From Neotamlana sargassicola (lineage in GTDB: Bacteria; Bacteroidota; Bacteroidia; Flavobacteriales; Flavobacteriaceae): a stretch of 64,000 bases of DNA. The position numbers were made by a program, and so were the translations under genes. Position 1 is the first letter of the stretch. Every line of letters begins with the position of its first letter. Positions 1 to 8,900 of this stretch are shown here, piece by piece. Where the stretch lies: positions 62,001 to 126,000 of the forward strand of contig NZ_JAJAPX010000005.1 of the NCBI RefSeq assembly GCF_020523965.1, in the 5' to 3' direction. The notes beneath the pieces are model-generated. The model made no database searches, was not told the DNA's origin, and saw nothing but the letters and a program-made list of their open reading frames with translations.

Positions 1-1
1 T

Positions 2-1345
2 GGTGCAGAAGTACAACGTCCATTGGCAACGGTTGTTATTGGTGGATTATTAACTTCAACTTTGCTTACCTTATTTGTTTTACCAATTTTATATCATTGG
101 GTAGAAAACAAATCTTTTACGTTTAAGCCAAATAAAAAGTTAGTAACAGCAACAGCAGTTGTATTATTACTATTTGGCTTTTCACCACAAAGTAATGCAC
201 AAGAGTTGAATGATACAATTCCCGAAATTTCATTACAGGAAGCTGTTAAACTCGCAAAAAGTAATTATCCATTATTGAAGCAAAAGCAGTTGGAAATTAC
301 AAAACAAGAACAATTAAAATCGACTGCCTATGATTTCGGAACGACTCAAATTTTTACAGGTGGAGAAGAAATTGATAATGGAAATGGCATCTATACAACC
401 ATTGGTATTGGTCAATCAAATATCGATGTATTTGGCATTGGTTCTAAAAAGAAGCTACAAGAACAACGCATTCAATTGGAACAAAAAGCCTTTCAACTTT
501 CCGAGTTGGAATTAGAATTGGAAGTTAAAAAAGCTTGGTCTAATTGCTATCAAATGAAACAAAACTATGATTTGTATAAGGAATTGGATTCCATTTATTC
601 CAAATTCGAGCAAGCAGTAGCTTTAAATTATGAAGTCGAAGCTATTTCTAAATTAGAATATTCGGCAGCAAAAAATCAAGCGTTTCAAATTCAGAATAAA
701 AAAGCGCAAGCCTATAGTAATTATCTTATTGCCTTACAGCAATTCAATTTGTGGTTGGTATCAGAAGAAATTTTTACAGTTTCAGATGAATTTGAGGTAG
801 CGATAGATAGTGATATGGAAACATTCAGTATTGAAAGTCATCCATTGTACAGTATGTCGCAGAACATTGTAGATGAAGCGGAAGCTAAATATAAAGCTGC
901 AAAAGCAGATAATTTGCCAAAGTTCAATCTTCAAGGTGGTTTACAAAAAGTAAATGGCAATTCAGGATTTTACACCTATCAAGCAGGAATTTCAGTTCCG
1001 TTTTTATCAGGTTCTAGCAAAGCACAAGTTAGAAGTGCCAGAATTGATAAAGAAATAGCGGAAACCAATGTAGCGTTCAAAAAACAGGAAGTACAATCAA
1101 GGTTTGTTCAGGCTAAAGAAAATTATATGAAATGGAAAACATCTTGGGAGTTTTACAAAGACCAAGTTTTACCATTAACAAAAGAGCAAAAAACAGGTGC
1201 ATTACTGGCATATAGAGAAGGCGAAATTGATTATACTGCATTTACGCAGTTGATAAAAGAAGCAATTCAATCGGAACTGGAAGCACAGACTGCATTAGTA
1301 AACTATTTAGAAAGCACATTTCAATTACAATATTTTAATAAATAA
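2..1345 (+). CDS. CzcA/CusA-type RND efflux pump fused to TolC-like domain (3' part)
   Basis: The gene enters from the left edge; its frame is open from base 2. The first visible residues (GAEVQRPLATVVIGG, then STLLTLFVLPILY) are the conserved last transmembrane segment of heavy-metal RND pumps. After a hydrophobic stretch ending in SNAQ at about residue 60, some 380 residues follow with the pattern of an outer-membrane-factor (TolC) domain: long alternating helices rich in Q, E, K and A, and two repeated halves. The protein is therefore an inner-membrane pump with a C-terminal OMF-like domain, a fusion known in Bacteroidetes. The internal SNAQ suggests a retained signal-like cleavage site between the two parts. 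The adaptor gene starts 4 bases downstream, so they are co-transcribed. Divalent cations (Zn, Cd, Co) are the likely substrates from the neighbouring genes. The RND core lies outside the window, so the substrate is inferred. Confidence 0.85.
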   Translation, partial: GAEVQRPLATVVIGGLLTSTLLTLFVLPILYHWVENKSFTFKPNKKLVTATAVVLLLFGFSPQSNAQELNDTIPEISLQEAVKLAKSNYPLLKQKQLEITKQEQLKSTAYDFGTTQIFTGGEEIDNGNGIYTTIGIGQSNIDVFGIGSKKKLQEQRIQLEQKAFQLSELELELEVKKAWSNCYQMKQNYDLYKELDSIYSKFEQAVALNYEVEAISKLEYSAAKNQAFQIQNKKAQAYSNYLIALQQFNLWLVSEEIFTVSDEFEVAIDSDMETFSIESHPLYSMSQNIVDEAEAKYKAAKADNLPKFNLQGGLQKVNGNSGFYTYQAGISVPFLSGSSKAQVRSARIDKEIAETNVAFKKQEVQSRFVQAKENYMKWKTSWEFYKDQVLPLTKEQKTGALLAYREGEIDYTAFTQLIKEAIQSELEAQTALVNYLESTFQLQYFNK

Positions 1346-1349
1346 GACA

Positions 1350-2555
1350 ATGAAAAACAAAATATATAAAATCCTTACCGTAATGGTGTTAGCCATATTT
1401 GTTTCAGCTTGCGGAAATAAAGAAAATCATAACGAGAATGATGGTCATTCCCACGATGAGGAAGAAAAAACAGAAGTTAACGAAGAGCATCACGATGAAG
1501 ACGAAGTAATGCTTTCACAACAGCAATTCGATGCATTGAAAATGAAAATAGATACGTTAGCATTACGTAATATGAGCGGCTATGTAGAAGCAAACGGAAC
1601 GTTAGAAGTACCACCACAAAACGAAGCAGCTATTACTACTGTTGTTGGTGCAAATGTCGTTTCAATTGAAGTGATTGAAGGTGATAAGGTTAATAAAGGT
1701 CAAGTTGTGGCTTATCTATCGCACCCAAATATCATACAAGCGCAAACGGATTATTTAAACGCTTATAGCAATAGCGAGCTTGCAAAGAAAAATTATGAAC
1801 GTCAACAAAAATTATACGATGCTGGTGTTGGTTCTGGTGCTAATTTCCAGAAAGCAGAAGCAGAATATCAAGCATCAAAAGCAATGGTTAATGGTTTAGA
1901 AGCGCAATTAAGAATACTCAACGTTAACACTACATCAGTTCGCAATGGAACAATTGCACAGCGCATAGCATTGCGAAGTCCAATAGAAGGCTTTGTGCAA
2001 AAAGTTGAAGTAAAAACAGGTCAATATGTAGAGCCACAAACCGAATTATTTGAAATTGTAAATACGCATCACGTTCACGCCGATTTAATGGTTTTTGAAA
2101 AAGATGTTTATAAAGTACAGAAAGGTCAGAAAGTTAACTTTACGGTACAATCCATACCAGATGCAGAGCTTATCGCAGAAATCTATTCCGTAAGCAAAAC
2201 CTTTGAGGACAACCCAAAAGCAGTCCACGTTCACGCAGAAATAGAAAACAAAAAAGGTAACTTAATTCCTGGTATGTATATTCAAGGTAAAATTCAAGTA
2301 GATAATACCCAAACAAAAGCTTTACCAGAAAGTGCAATTATAAAAGAAGGCGAAAGATATTATGTGTTTTCAGTAGAAAAAGAAAATGACGATTGGAGCT
2401 TTAAACCTATCGAAGTTGTGTTAGGCACTAAAGATGGTGATTGGGTATCGGTTCAATTTACTGAAAACATAGAAAGTAATACAAAATTTGCTTATAACAA
2501 TGCTTATTATCTTAACGCAGAAATGAAAAAAGGAGAAGCAGAACACGCACATTAA
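1350..2555 (+). CDS. RND efflux periplasmic adaptor, His-rich lipoprotein (CzcB/CusB-like)
   Basis: This is a membrane-fusion protein of 401 aa that should bridge the upstream RND pump to the outer membrane. A lipoprotein signal ends in VSAC (Cys21). It is followed by an acidic His-rich segment at residues 28-53 with several HxH and HH pairs, a likely periplasmic metal-capture tail. The middle has the barrel-sandwich/hairpin order typical of HlyD-family adaptors (VIEGDKVNKGQVVAYLSHP, a Q/A-rich hairpin, then LRSPIEGFVQKVEVKTGQYV), and the C-terminal part is beta-rich. It lies 4 bases after the pump gene and 2 bases before the Fur-family gene, so it sits inside one operon. The His-rich tail and nearby Zn-type ATPase favour Zn/Cd/Co rather than copper, by inference. 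Confidence 0.88.
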   Translation: MKNKIYKILTVMVLAIFVSACGNKENHNENDGHSHDEEEKTEVNEEHHDEDEVMLSQQQFDALKMKIDTLALRNMSGYVEANGTLEVPPQNEAAITTVVGANVVSIEVIEGDKVNKGQVVAYLSHPNIIQAQTDYLNAYSNSELAKKNYERQQKLYDAGVGSGANFQKAEAEYQASKAMVNGLEAQLRILNVNTTSVRNGTIAQRIALRSPIEGFVQKVEVKTGQYVEPQTELFEIVNTHHVHADLMVFEKDVYKVQKGQKVNFTVQSIPDAELIAEIYSVSKTFEDNPKAVHVHAEIENKKGNLIPGMYIQGKIQVDNTQTKALPESAIIKEGERYYVFSVEKENDDWSFKPIEVVLGTKDGDWVSVQFTENIESNTKFAYNNAYYLNAEMKKGEAEHAH

Positions 2556-2557
2556 TT

Positions 2558-2971
2558 ATGGAAACAATAGAACAAGTATTAGAGTCAAAAAATATTCGTG
2601 TTACAGCAATGCGTTTGCTTATATATAAGTTTCTTACAGAAAAAGAGGTCGCTGTTACTTTAAGTGATATTGAAAATGCTTTCTCAAAAGCAGACAGAAC
2701 CACTTTATACAGAACTATTAAAACCTTTGAAGAAAAGGCTATTGTGCATCAAATAGACGATGGTACAGGGATTACAAAATATGCATTATGTGAAAAGGGA
2801 TGTAATTGTGAAATTGAAACCGATTTGCACTTACATTTCCATTGTAATAATTGCAATGAAACCATTTGCTTAACAGAACATAAAATACCTCAAATAAAAG
2901 TGCCAGATGGTTTTGTGTCAGAGAATGTAAATTTGGTGGTAAAAGGTATTTGCGATAAGTGTAGTGTCTAA
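2558..2971 (+). CDS. Fur-family metal-responsive transcriptional regulator
   Basis: The protein has 137 aa, the normal Fur/Zur length. The N-terminal winged helix contains the recognition-helix pattern DRTTLYRTIKTFEEKAIVH (residues 46-64). The C-terminal half carries the structural zinc cysteines C96xxC99 and C132xxC135 and the regulatory histidines in HLHFH (91-95). Three further cysteines at 78, 82 and 84 are unusual and could form another metal site. It lies between the adaptor and a DUF3703/P-type ATPase pair, so it most likely regulates this efflux operon. Fur, Zur and Mur types cannot be separated from the sequence alone. Flavobacterial efflux operons of this layout often carry such a Fur homologue. 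Confidence 0.9.
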   Translation: METIEQVLESKNIRVTAMRLLIYKFLTEKEVAVTLSDIENAFSKADRTTLYRTIKTFEEKAIVHQIDDGTGITKYALCEKGCNCEIETDLHLHFHCNNCNETICLTEHKIPQIKVPDGFVSENVNLVVKGICDKCSV

Positions 2972-3027
2972 TTATTGCACTTCCATTGCACTTACTATTA
3001 AAGTACATTTATCCAAAATTAGAGGAT

Positions 3028-3390
3028 ATGAAGTTTAATACTAAAATACCTAAACATCTAAAACAGGCGTATAACCAAGAATTAAAACAATACAGTTTCT
3101 GTTTAGAAAATAAGCAGTTTGGTAATGCTTGGTATCATTTAGAACGTAGTCATATAATAGGACAATCTTATCCTATAGAACATACCTATTCACATTGGCT
3201 TATGCTAAAGTTTGGATTTAGACAAAAAGATACGAAAGAAGTAATAGGTCAAATAATTAGGTTGCTTGTGGGTGGCTGGAAATCATTTATAAATCACGTT
3301 CCACTTGGTAATACTGGTGGAGCAAACGTGCCACCATTAAAACGAATGCCTATTCCCAATGACATTGAAAAATTATTAGATATTAAATGA
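3028..3390 (+). CDS. DUF3703 family protein
   Basis: This is a small soluble protein of 120 aa with no signal peptide. The helical, His-containing body (WYHLERSHIIGQSYPIEHT, then HWLMLKFGF) and the glycine-rich end (VGGWKSFINHVPLGNTGG) match the DUF3703 family as I know it. The ATG at 3028 was preferred over the alternative start at 2986 because it lies directly after AGAGGA and the extra 14 residues do not resemble the family. The stop overlaps the ATG of the P-type ATPase (ATGA), which implies translational coupling. DUF3703 genes are usually found next to heavy-metal efflux genes. The biochemical role is unknown, and the conserved histidines only suggest metal contact. Confidence 0.75.
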   Translation: MKFNTKIPKHLKQAYNQELKQYSFCLENKQFGNAWYHLERSHIIGQSYPIEHTYSHWLMLKFGFRQKDTKEVIGQIIRLLVGGWKSFINHVPLGNTGGANVPPLKRMPIPNDIEKLLDIK

Positions 3391-5336
3391 AAAAAAAGAA
3401 AGTCAATTTAAGAGATTTAAAACCAAATTCAGAAGTGCAACACACGCATAATGATGGTCATAATCACGGTAATGGAAGTGCATTCAAAACCTACGTGCCT
3501 GCAATAATAAGTTTTACAATGCTTATCATTGGTATAGGTTTAGATTATTTTGATGTTTCATTCTTTAAGGATTGGATTCGTATTGCTTGGTATGGTATTG
3601 CATATCTTCCTGTAGGGTTTCCTGTTGTAAAAGAGGGTTGGATTAGTATTAAAAAAGGTGATGTTTTTACAGAGTTCTTTTTAATGTCTATAGCAACCAT
3701 TGGTGCATTTGTTATTGGTGAATATCCCGAAGGTGTTGCAGTAATGCTATTTTATGCAGTAGGCGAATTATTTCAAAGTGCTGCTGTAAATCGTGCAAAA
3801 GGAAATATAAAAGCATTATTAGATGTTAGACCTAAAGAAGCCAATGTATTTCGTGAGGGAGATTATAAAAGTGTTTCGCCTGAAGTTGTCAATATTGGAG
3901 AGAAAATTCAAATTCGTGTAGGTGAAAAAATTCCATTGGATGGCATTTTATTATCCGAAAAAGCATCTTTAAATACAGCTGCGTTAACAGGAGAAAGCAA
4001 ACCAGATTCCATTCAAAAAGAAGCAAAGGTTTACGCAGGTAGTATTAATTTGGAAAGCGTTATTGAAGTTGAGGTAACCAATAAGTTTGAAGACAGTTCT
4101 ATTGCGAGAATATTAGACTTGGTTCAAAATGCAACAGCACGTAAATCTAAAACAGAATTATTCATCAGACAGTTTGCTCGTATCTACACACCAATTGTAG
4201 TGTTTTTAGCTATTGGTGTTACTTTTATACCTTACTTTTTTGTAGATGATTATGTGTTTAGAGATTGGTTATACAGAGCATTAATTTTCTTGGTAATATC
4301 TTGTCCTTGTGCGTTAGTGATTTCAATTCCATTAGGATATTTCGGTGGATTGGGAGCAGCTTCAAAAAATGGAATCTTATTTAAAGGTGCTTCATTTTTA
4401 GATGCAATGACCAAGATAAATACTTTGGTAATGGACAAAACAGGAACCGTTACCAAAGGTGTTTTTAAAATCAAAGAAGTAAAAGCAATTGGTTGGAATG
4501 AAACCGAATTTATGCAATACTTAATGGCGATGGAAGAACAATCCACGCATCCAATTGCTAAAGCCATTTTAGAGTACAAAGCTGAAGGTGAAGATTTTGA
4601 AGCACAAGACGTTTCTGAAGTTGCAGGTAAAGGTTTAAAAGGCATTGTAAATGGTAAAACAGTTTTAGTAGGTAATAAAGCCTTAATGACTGCGAATAAT
4701 ATTAATGTTCCAACGGAAACGGAATCTATTGTAGAATCGATAGTGTTGGTAGCAATCGATAATCAATTTGCAGGTTTTGTAGTAATAGCAGATGAATTAA
4801 AGGAAGATGCAAAAGAAACAATTACTAATTTACATAAAGTAGGCATTAAAAATATTATGATGCTTTCCGGTGATAAAGATTCCATTACGCAACAAGTCGC
4901 TAAAGAGTTGAACATCGAAAATGCTAAAGGTGGTTTGCTACCAGAAGATAAATTAAACGAAGTTGAAATTTTAAAGAAAAATCCTGTAAACAAAGTAGCT
5001 TTTATAGGTGATGGTATTAATGACGCACCAGTTTTAGCAGCAAGTAACGTTGGTATTGCAATGGGTGGTTTAGGGAGCGATGTAGCTATTGAAACAGCAG
5101 ATGTTATCATTCAAACAGACCAACCTTCAAAAGTAGTAAGAGCCATTAAAATAAGTCGTTCTACACGTAAAATTGTTTGGCAGAATATCATTTTAGCATT
5201 TGGTGTTAAAGTTATTGTCTTAATTTTAGGAGCAGGTGGTTTAGCTACAATGTGGGAAGCAGTTTTTGCAGATGTAGGAGTAGCATTATTAGCAATTTTA
5301 AATGCAGTTAGATTACAACGAATGAGTTGGGATTAA
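3387..5336 (+). CDS. Heavy-metal P1B-type ATPase (ZntA/CadA-like Zn/Cd/Pb exporter)
   Basis: This is an inner-membrane ATPase of 649 aa that exports soft divalent metals. The visible signatures are the TGES actuator motif, the intramembrane CPC (Cys306-Pro-Cys308), the phosphorylated Asp350 in DKTGT, the P1B-specific HP dipeptide (STHPIAKA) and the hinge GDGINDAP (541-548). A late membrane Asp in FADVGVALLAILNAVR fits the Zn/Cd/Pb subclass. The N-terminus lacks an HMA domain and instead has a short His-rich tail (HTHNDGHNHGNG), a common substitute in Bacteroidetes. It overlaps the DUF3703 gene by 4 bases. The next gene starts after a candidate promoter, so this is probably the last gene of the Zn-type operon. 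Substrate is inferred from motif class. Confidence 0.93.
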   Translation: MKKKKVNLRDLKPNSEVQHTHNDGHNHGNGSAFKTYVPAIISFTMLIIGIGLDYFDVSFFKDWIRIAWYGIAYLPVGFPVVKEGWISIKKGDVFTEFFLMSIATIGAFVIGEYPEGVAVMLFYAVGELFQSAAVNRAKGNIKALLDVRPKEANVFREGDYKSVSPEVVNIGEKIQIRVGEKIPLDGILLSEKASLNTAALTGESKPDSIQKEAKVYAGSINLESVIEVEVTNKFEDSSIARILDLVQNATARKSKTELFIRQFARIYTPIVVFLAIGVTFIPYFFVDDYVFRDWLYRALIFLVISCPCALVISIPLGYFGGLGAASKNGILFKGASFLDAMTKINTLVMDKTGTVTKGVFKIKEVKAIGWNETEFMQYLMAMEEQSTHPIAKAILEYKAEGEDFEAQDVSEVAGKGLKGIVNGKTVLVGNKALMTANNINVPTETESIVESIVLVAIDNQFAGFVVIADELKEDAKETITNLHKVGIKNIMMLSGDKDSITQQVAKELNIENAKGGLLPEDKLNEVEILKKNPVNKVAFIGDGINDAPVLAASNVGIAMGGLGSDVAIETADVIIQTDQPSKVVRAIKISRSTRKIVWQNIILAFGVKVIVLILGAGGLATMWEAVFADVGVALLAILNAVRLQRMSWD

Positions 5337-5391
5337 GCAGATTAGTCAATTAAACTTCTGTTAAACAAAATCAATAGTTGTAAAATTTTTA

Positions 5392-5399
5392 TACATTTG
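5392..5399 (+). promoter_or_regulatory. Candidate -7 element (TACATTTG) for the HYC_CC_PP gene
   Basis: The octamer matches the Bacteroidetes -7 consensus TAnnTTTG. No TTG at the usual 17-23 base distance upstream is obvious. The predicted transcription start, about 6 bases downstream, falls only a few bases before the ATG at 5409. Confidence 0.45.
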
Positions 5400-5408
5400 C
5401 AATTAGAT

Positions 5409-5822
5409 ATGAAGCAAATTTTCCATAAAATAATGTCTTTAGTAATGGCTTTTGTAGTGTTATTCTCTACAATGTCATTTACTGTGAATATGCATTATTG
5501 CGGAGATACTTTAGTAGAAACTGCTATTTTTCATAAGGCCAAAGGGTGCGGAATGGAAATGGAAAAGCCTTCAACCGAAGGATGTTCTATTACCAAGAAA
5601 AATTGTTGTGATGATGAACAATTAGCAATTGAAGGTCAAGACGAATTACAATTGCAAGTTGACAAAATCACGTTTGAGCAACAAGTATTCGTCGCTTCAT
5701 TTGTTTACACTTATATTAACCTTTTTGAAGGTTTAGATAACAATGTATCTTCTTTTGAAGAATACAAACCACCACTCGTCATAAAACAAATCTTCAAGAT
5801 TGACGAGACTTATTTAATTTGA
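5409..5822 (+). CDS. HYC_CC_PP family small secreted protein
   Basis: This is a predicted exported protein of 137 aa. A signal-like segment (MKQIFHKIMSLVMAFVVLFS) is followed by the three motifs that name the family: HYC at residues 29-31, a CC pair in NCCDDE, and PP in EYKPPL. Extra cysteines (GCGMEME, GCSIT) suggest metal binding or disulfides. The start was placed at the ATG at 5409 because the alternative TTG at 5397 is part of the -7 promoter element. In known genomes the family sits beside copper/zinc efflux genes; here it lies between the Zn-type ATPase and the CusA-type pump. A role as a periplasmic metal carrier is only an inference. Confidence 0.78.
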   Translation: MKQIFHKIMSLVMAFVVLFSTMSFTVNMHYCGDTLVETAIFHKAKGCGMEMEKPSTEGCSITKKNCCDDEQLAIEGQDELQLQVDKITFEQQVFVASFVYTYINLFEGLDNNVSSFEEYKPPLVIKQIFKIDETYLI

Positions 5823-5885
5823 TTTTTAAACAATAGACTCTTTTATCCTATGACAGCAATGTTGTAAGGATAATTTGCTGTATTC

Positions 5886-5902
5886 GGTGTTGTCGTAACA
5901 CC
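5886..5902 (+). other. Small perfect hairpin upstream of the CusA-type gene
   Basis: GGTGTT and AACACC form a 6-bp stem with a 5-base loop (GTCGT), 30 bases before the pump start. No T-tract follows, so a terminator is unlikely. It may be a leader structure or chance. Confidence 0.3.
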
Positions 5903-5931
5903 AATGTCTAACTGTTTAATAATCAAAGCCA

Positions 5932-8900
5932 ATGCTCAATAAAAGCATCAAATTTTTAATAGAAAACAAACTCGTAGCAGTTCTGCTACTCGTCCTTTTT
6001 GTAGGATGGGGAACGGTTAATGCACCTTTTAATTGGGATACAGGTTTCTTACCAAGCAATCCTGTTGCTGTAGATGCCATACCAGATATAGGCGAAAACC
6101 AACAAATCGTTTTTACTAAATGGGATGGTCGCTCACCACAAGATATAGAAGACCAAATCACCTATCCACTCACAACATCTTTACTCGGTATTCCAGGTGT
6201 AAAAACCATTCGTAGTTCCTCTATGTTCGGTTTTTCAAGTATCTATATCATTTTTGAAGAAGACATAGAATTTTACTGGAGTAGAAGTCGTATTCTCGAA
6301 AAACTTAATTCCTTACCAAGTGGTTTATTGCCCGAAGGTGTTAATCCTGCTTTGGGTCCAGATGCAACAGGATTAGGACAAATATTTTGGTACACTTTAG
6401 AAGGTCGTGACAAAAACGGAAATGTAACTGGTGGTTGGGATTTGCAAGAGTTACGCAGTATTCAGGATTACTATGTAAAGTATGCGTTGTCCTCTGCAAG
6501 TGGTGTTTCAGAGGTTGCTTCTATTGGTGGCTATGTTCAGGAGTATCAAGTAGACGTAAATCCAGAACTAATGCGTCAGTATAATATTGGATTGCATCAC
6601 GTTGTAAAAGCGGTTAAGGAAAGTAATAAGGATATTGGTGCACAGACTTTGGAAATTAACCAAGCCGAATATTTAGTTCGTGGTTTGGGTTATGTGAAAT
6701 CCATTTCAGACATCGAAAATGCAGTAGTCACTTCAGAAGATTATACTTCAATTAGGATAAAGGATATTGGTAAAGTTTCATTAGGTCCTGCAACAAGACG
6801 TGGTTTATTAGATAAAGAAGGTGCAGAGGTTGTTGGTGCTGTTGTGGTGGCTCGTTATGGCGCAAATCCAATGGAAGTCATTAATAATGTAAAAGAGAAA
6901 ATTAACGAGTTAAGCGCAGGTTTACCTTCGAAAGTATTAGCGAATGGTAGAACCTCACAAGTAACCATAGTGCCTTTTTATGACAGAACAGAATTGATAC
7001 AAGAAACATTAGGCACACTTAACGAAGCCTTAACTCTTGAAATATTGATTACCATTTTAGTAATAATTATTATGGTGTTTAATCTACGAGCTTCCGTATT
7101 AATTTCTGGACTATTACCTGTTGCAGTTTTAATGGTATTTATTGCAATGAAACTCTTTGGTGTAGATGCCAACATTGTCGCTTTATCAGGTATTGCTATT
7201 GCTATCGGTACAATGGTCGATGTTGGTGTCATACTATCAGAAAATATTATTCGGCATTTAGATGAAGATGATGGAACTCAATCCATTAATACGGTAGTTT
7301 ATAACGCAACAGCTGAAGTGTCTGGCGCAATCGTAACCGCAGTTATGACAACTATTATCAGTTTCATTCCTGTATTTACTATGATTGGTGCGGAAGGAAA
7401 ACTATTCAGACCATTAGCCTTCACAAAAACTTTTGCACTAACAGCTTCTATAATCGTAGCATTATTTTTAATTCCACCGTTTACTGCATTTTTATTCAGA
7501 AAGAAAAACATTAAAAGCACTTTTAAATATGTTTTAAATGGTGTTTTAATAGCATTTGGAATCGTAGCCATAGTCTATGGATATTGGATAGGATTAATTT
7601 TAATTGCGTTTGGGATTACAGCACTTCTCAATCTTCAAAGTAAGATAAAAGACAAGCAAGCTAACCTTATTAATATTATCATTTCTGTATCAGCTATTGT
7701 GTTCTTGTTAGCCGAATATTGGAGACCGTTAGGCGTTGATAAAAGCATTTTTTGGAATCTCATTTTTGTGAGTGTTATTTGCTTTGGTTTATTAGGTGTT
7801 TTCTCATTATTTATCAAATATTACACACGTATTTTAAGGTGGTGTTTAGATAATAAGTTGCTCTTTTTGTCTGTCCCAACAGCTATTGTCATTGCAGGTT
7901 TTTTCATTATGAAAAATACAGGCAAAGAGTTTATGCCCTCATTAAATGAAGGCTCATTTCTACTAATGCCAACCTCGATGCCTCATTCTGGCGTAGAAGA
8001 AAACAAGCGTGTTTTACAGCAATTGGATATGGCTGTCGCCAGTATTCCAGAGATTGAAACCGTAGTTGGTAAGGCAGGAAGAACAGAATCAGCTTTAGAC
8101 CCAGCACCACTATCAATGTACGAGAATATGATTCAGTATAAACCAGAATATATGCTGAATGAAAACGGAGTACGCCAACGCTACAAAATAAATGATGATG
8201 GCTTCTTTGAATTGAAGGATGGTCGTTTGGTTTCTAATCCTAATAATTCCGAAAACATCATTTTTAGCACTATAAAAAGGTCTCAATTAATTGAAGATGA
8301 TGATGGCGAGTACTATCGTAATTGGCGACCAAAAATTGAATCACCAGACGATATTTGGAATGAAATCGTAAGAGTTACAAAGTTACCAGGTGTTACATCT
8401 GCACCAAAACTACAACCTATTGAAACCCGATTGGTAATGCTTCAAACAGGAATGCGAGCACCAATGGGAATTAAAGTTAAAGGTCAAGACTTAAAGCAAA
8501 TAGAAGCGTTTGGAGTGCAATTAGAAAACATCATCAAGGAAGCTGAAGGTGTTAAAAAAGAAGCTGTTTTTGCAGACCGTATTGTTGGTAAACCCTATTT
8601 GTTAATTGATATTGATAGAGAGAAAATTGCACGTTATGGCATTTCGATACAAGATGTTCAAGATGTATTAAAAGTAGCAGTTGGCGGTATGGTATTAACG
8701 CAAACGGTAGAAGGTCGTGAGCGATATGGTGTACGAGTACGATACCCAAGAGAATTACGAGCAAACCCAACCGACTTACAACAGATTTATGTGCCAGTTG
8801 AAAAAGGTAGTCCTATGCCATTAAGCGAATTGGCAACTATAAGATACGAACAAGGTCCACAAGTCATTAAAAGTGAAGACACCTTTTTAGTTGGCTATGT

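Noticed and set aside
4250-4645. Minus-strand open frame of 131 aa within the P-type ATPase gene
   Set aside because: It is a shadow of a strongly conserved coding region and lacks any coding evidence.
5886-5902. Terminator before the CusA-type gene
   Set aside because: The hairpin lacks a following T-tract; kept only as a small leader structure.
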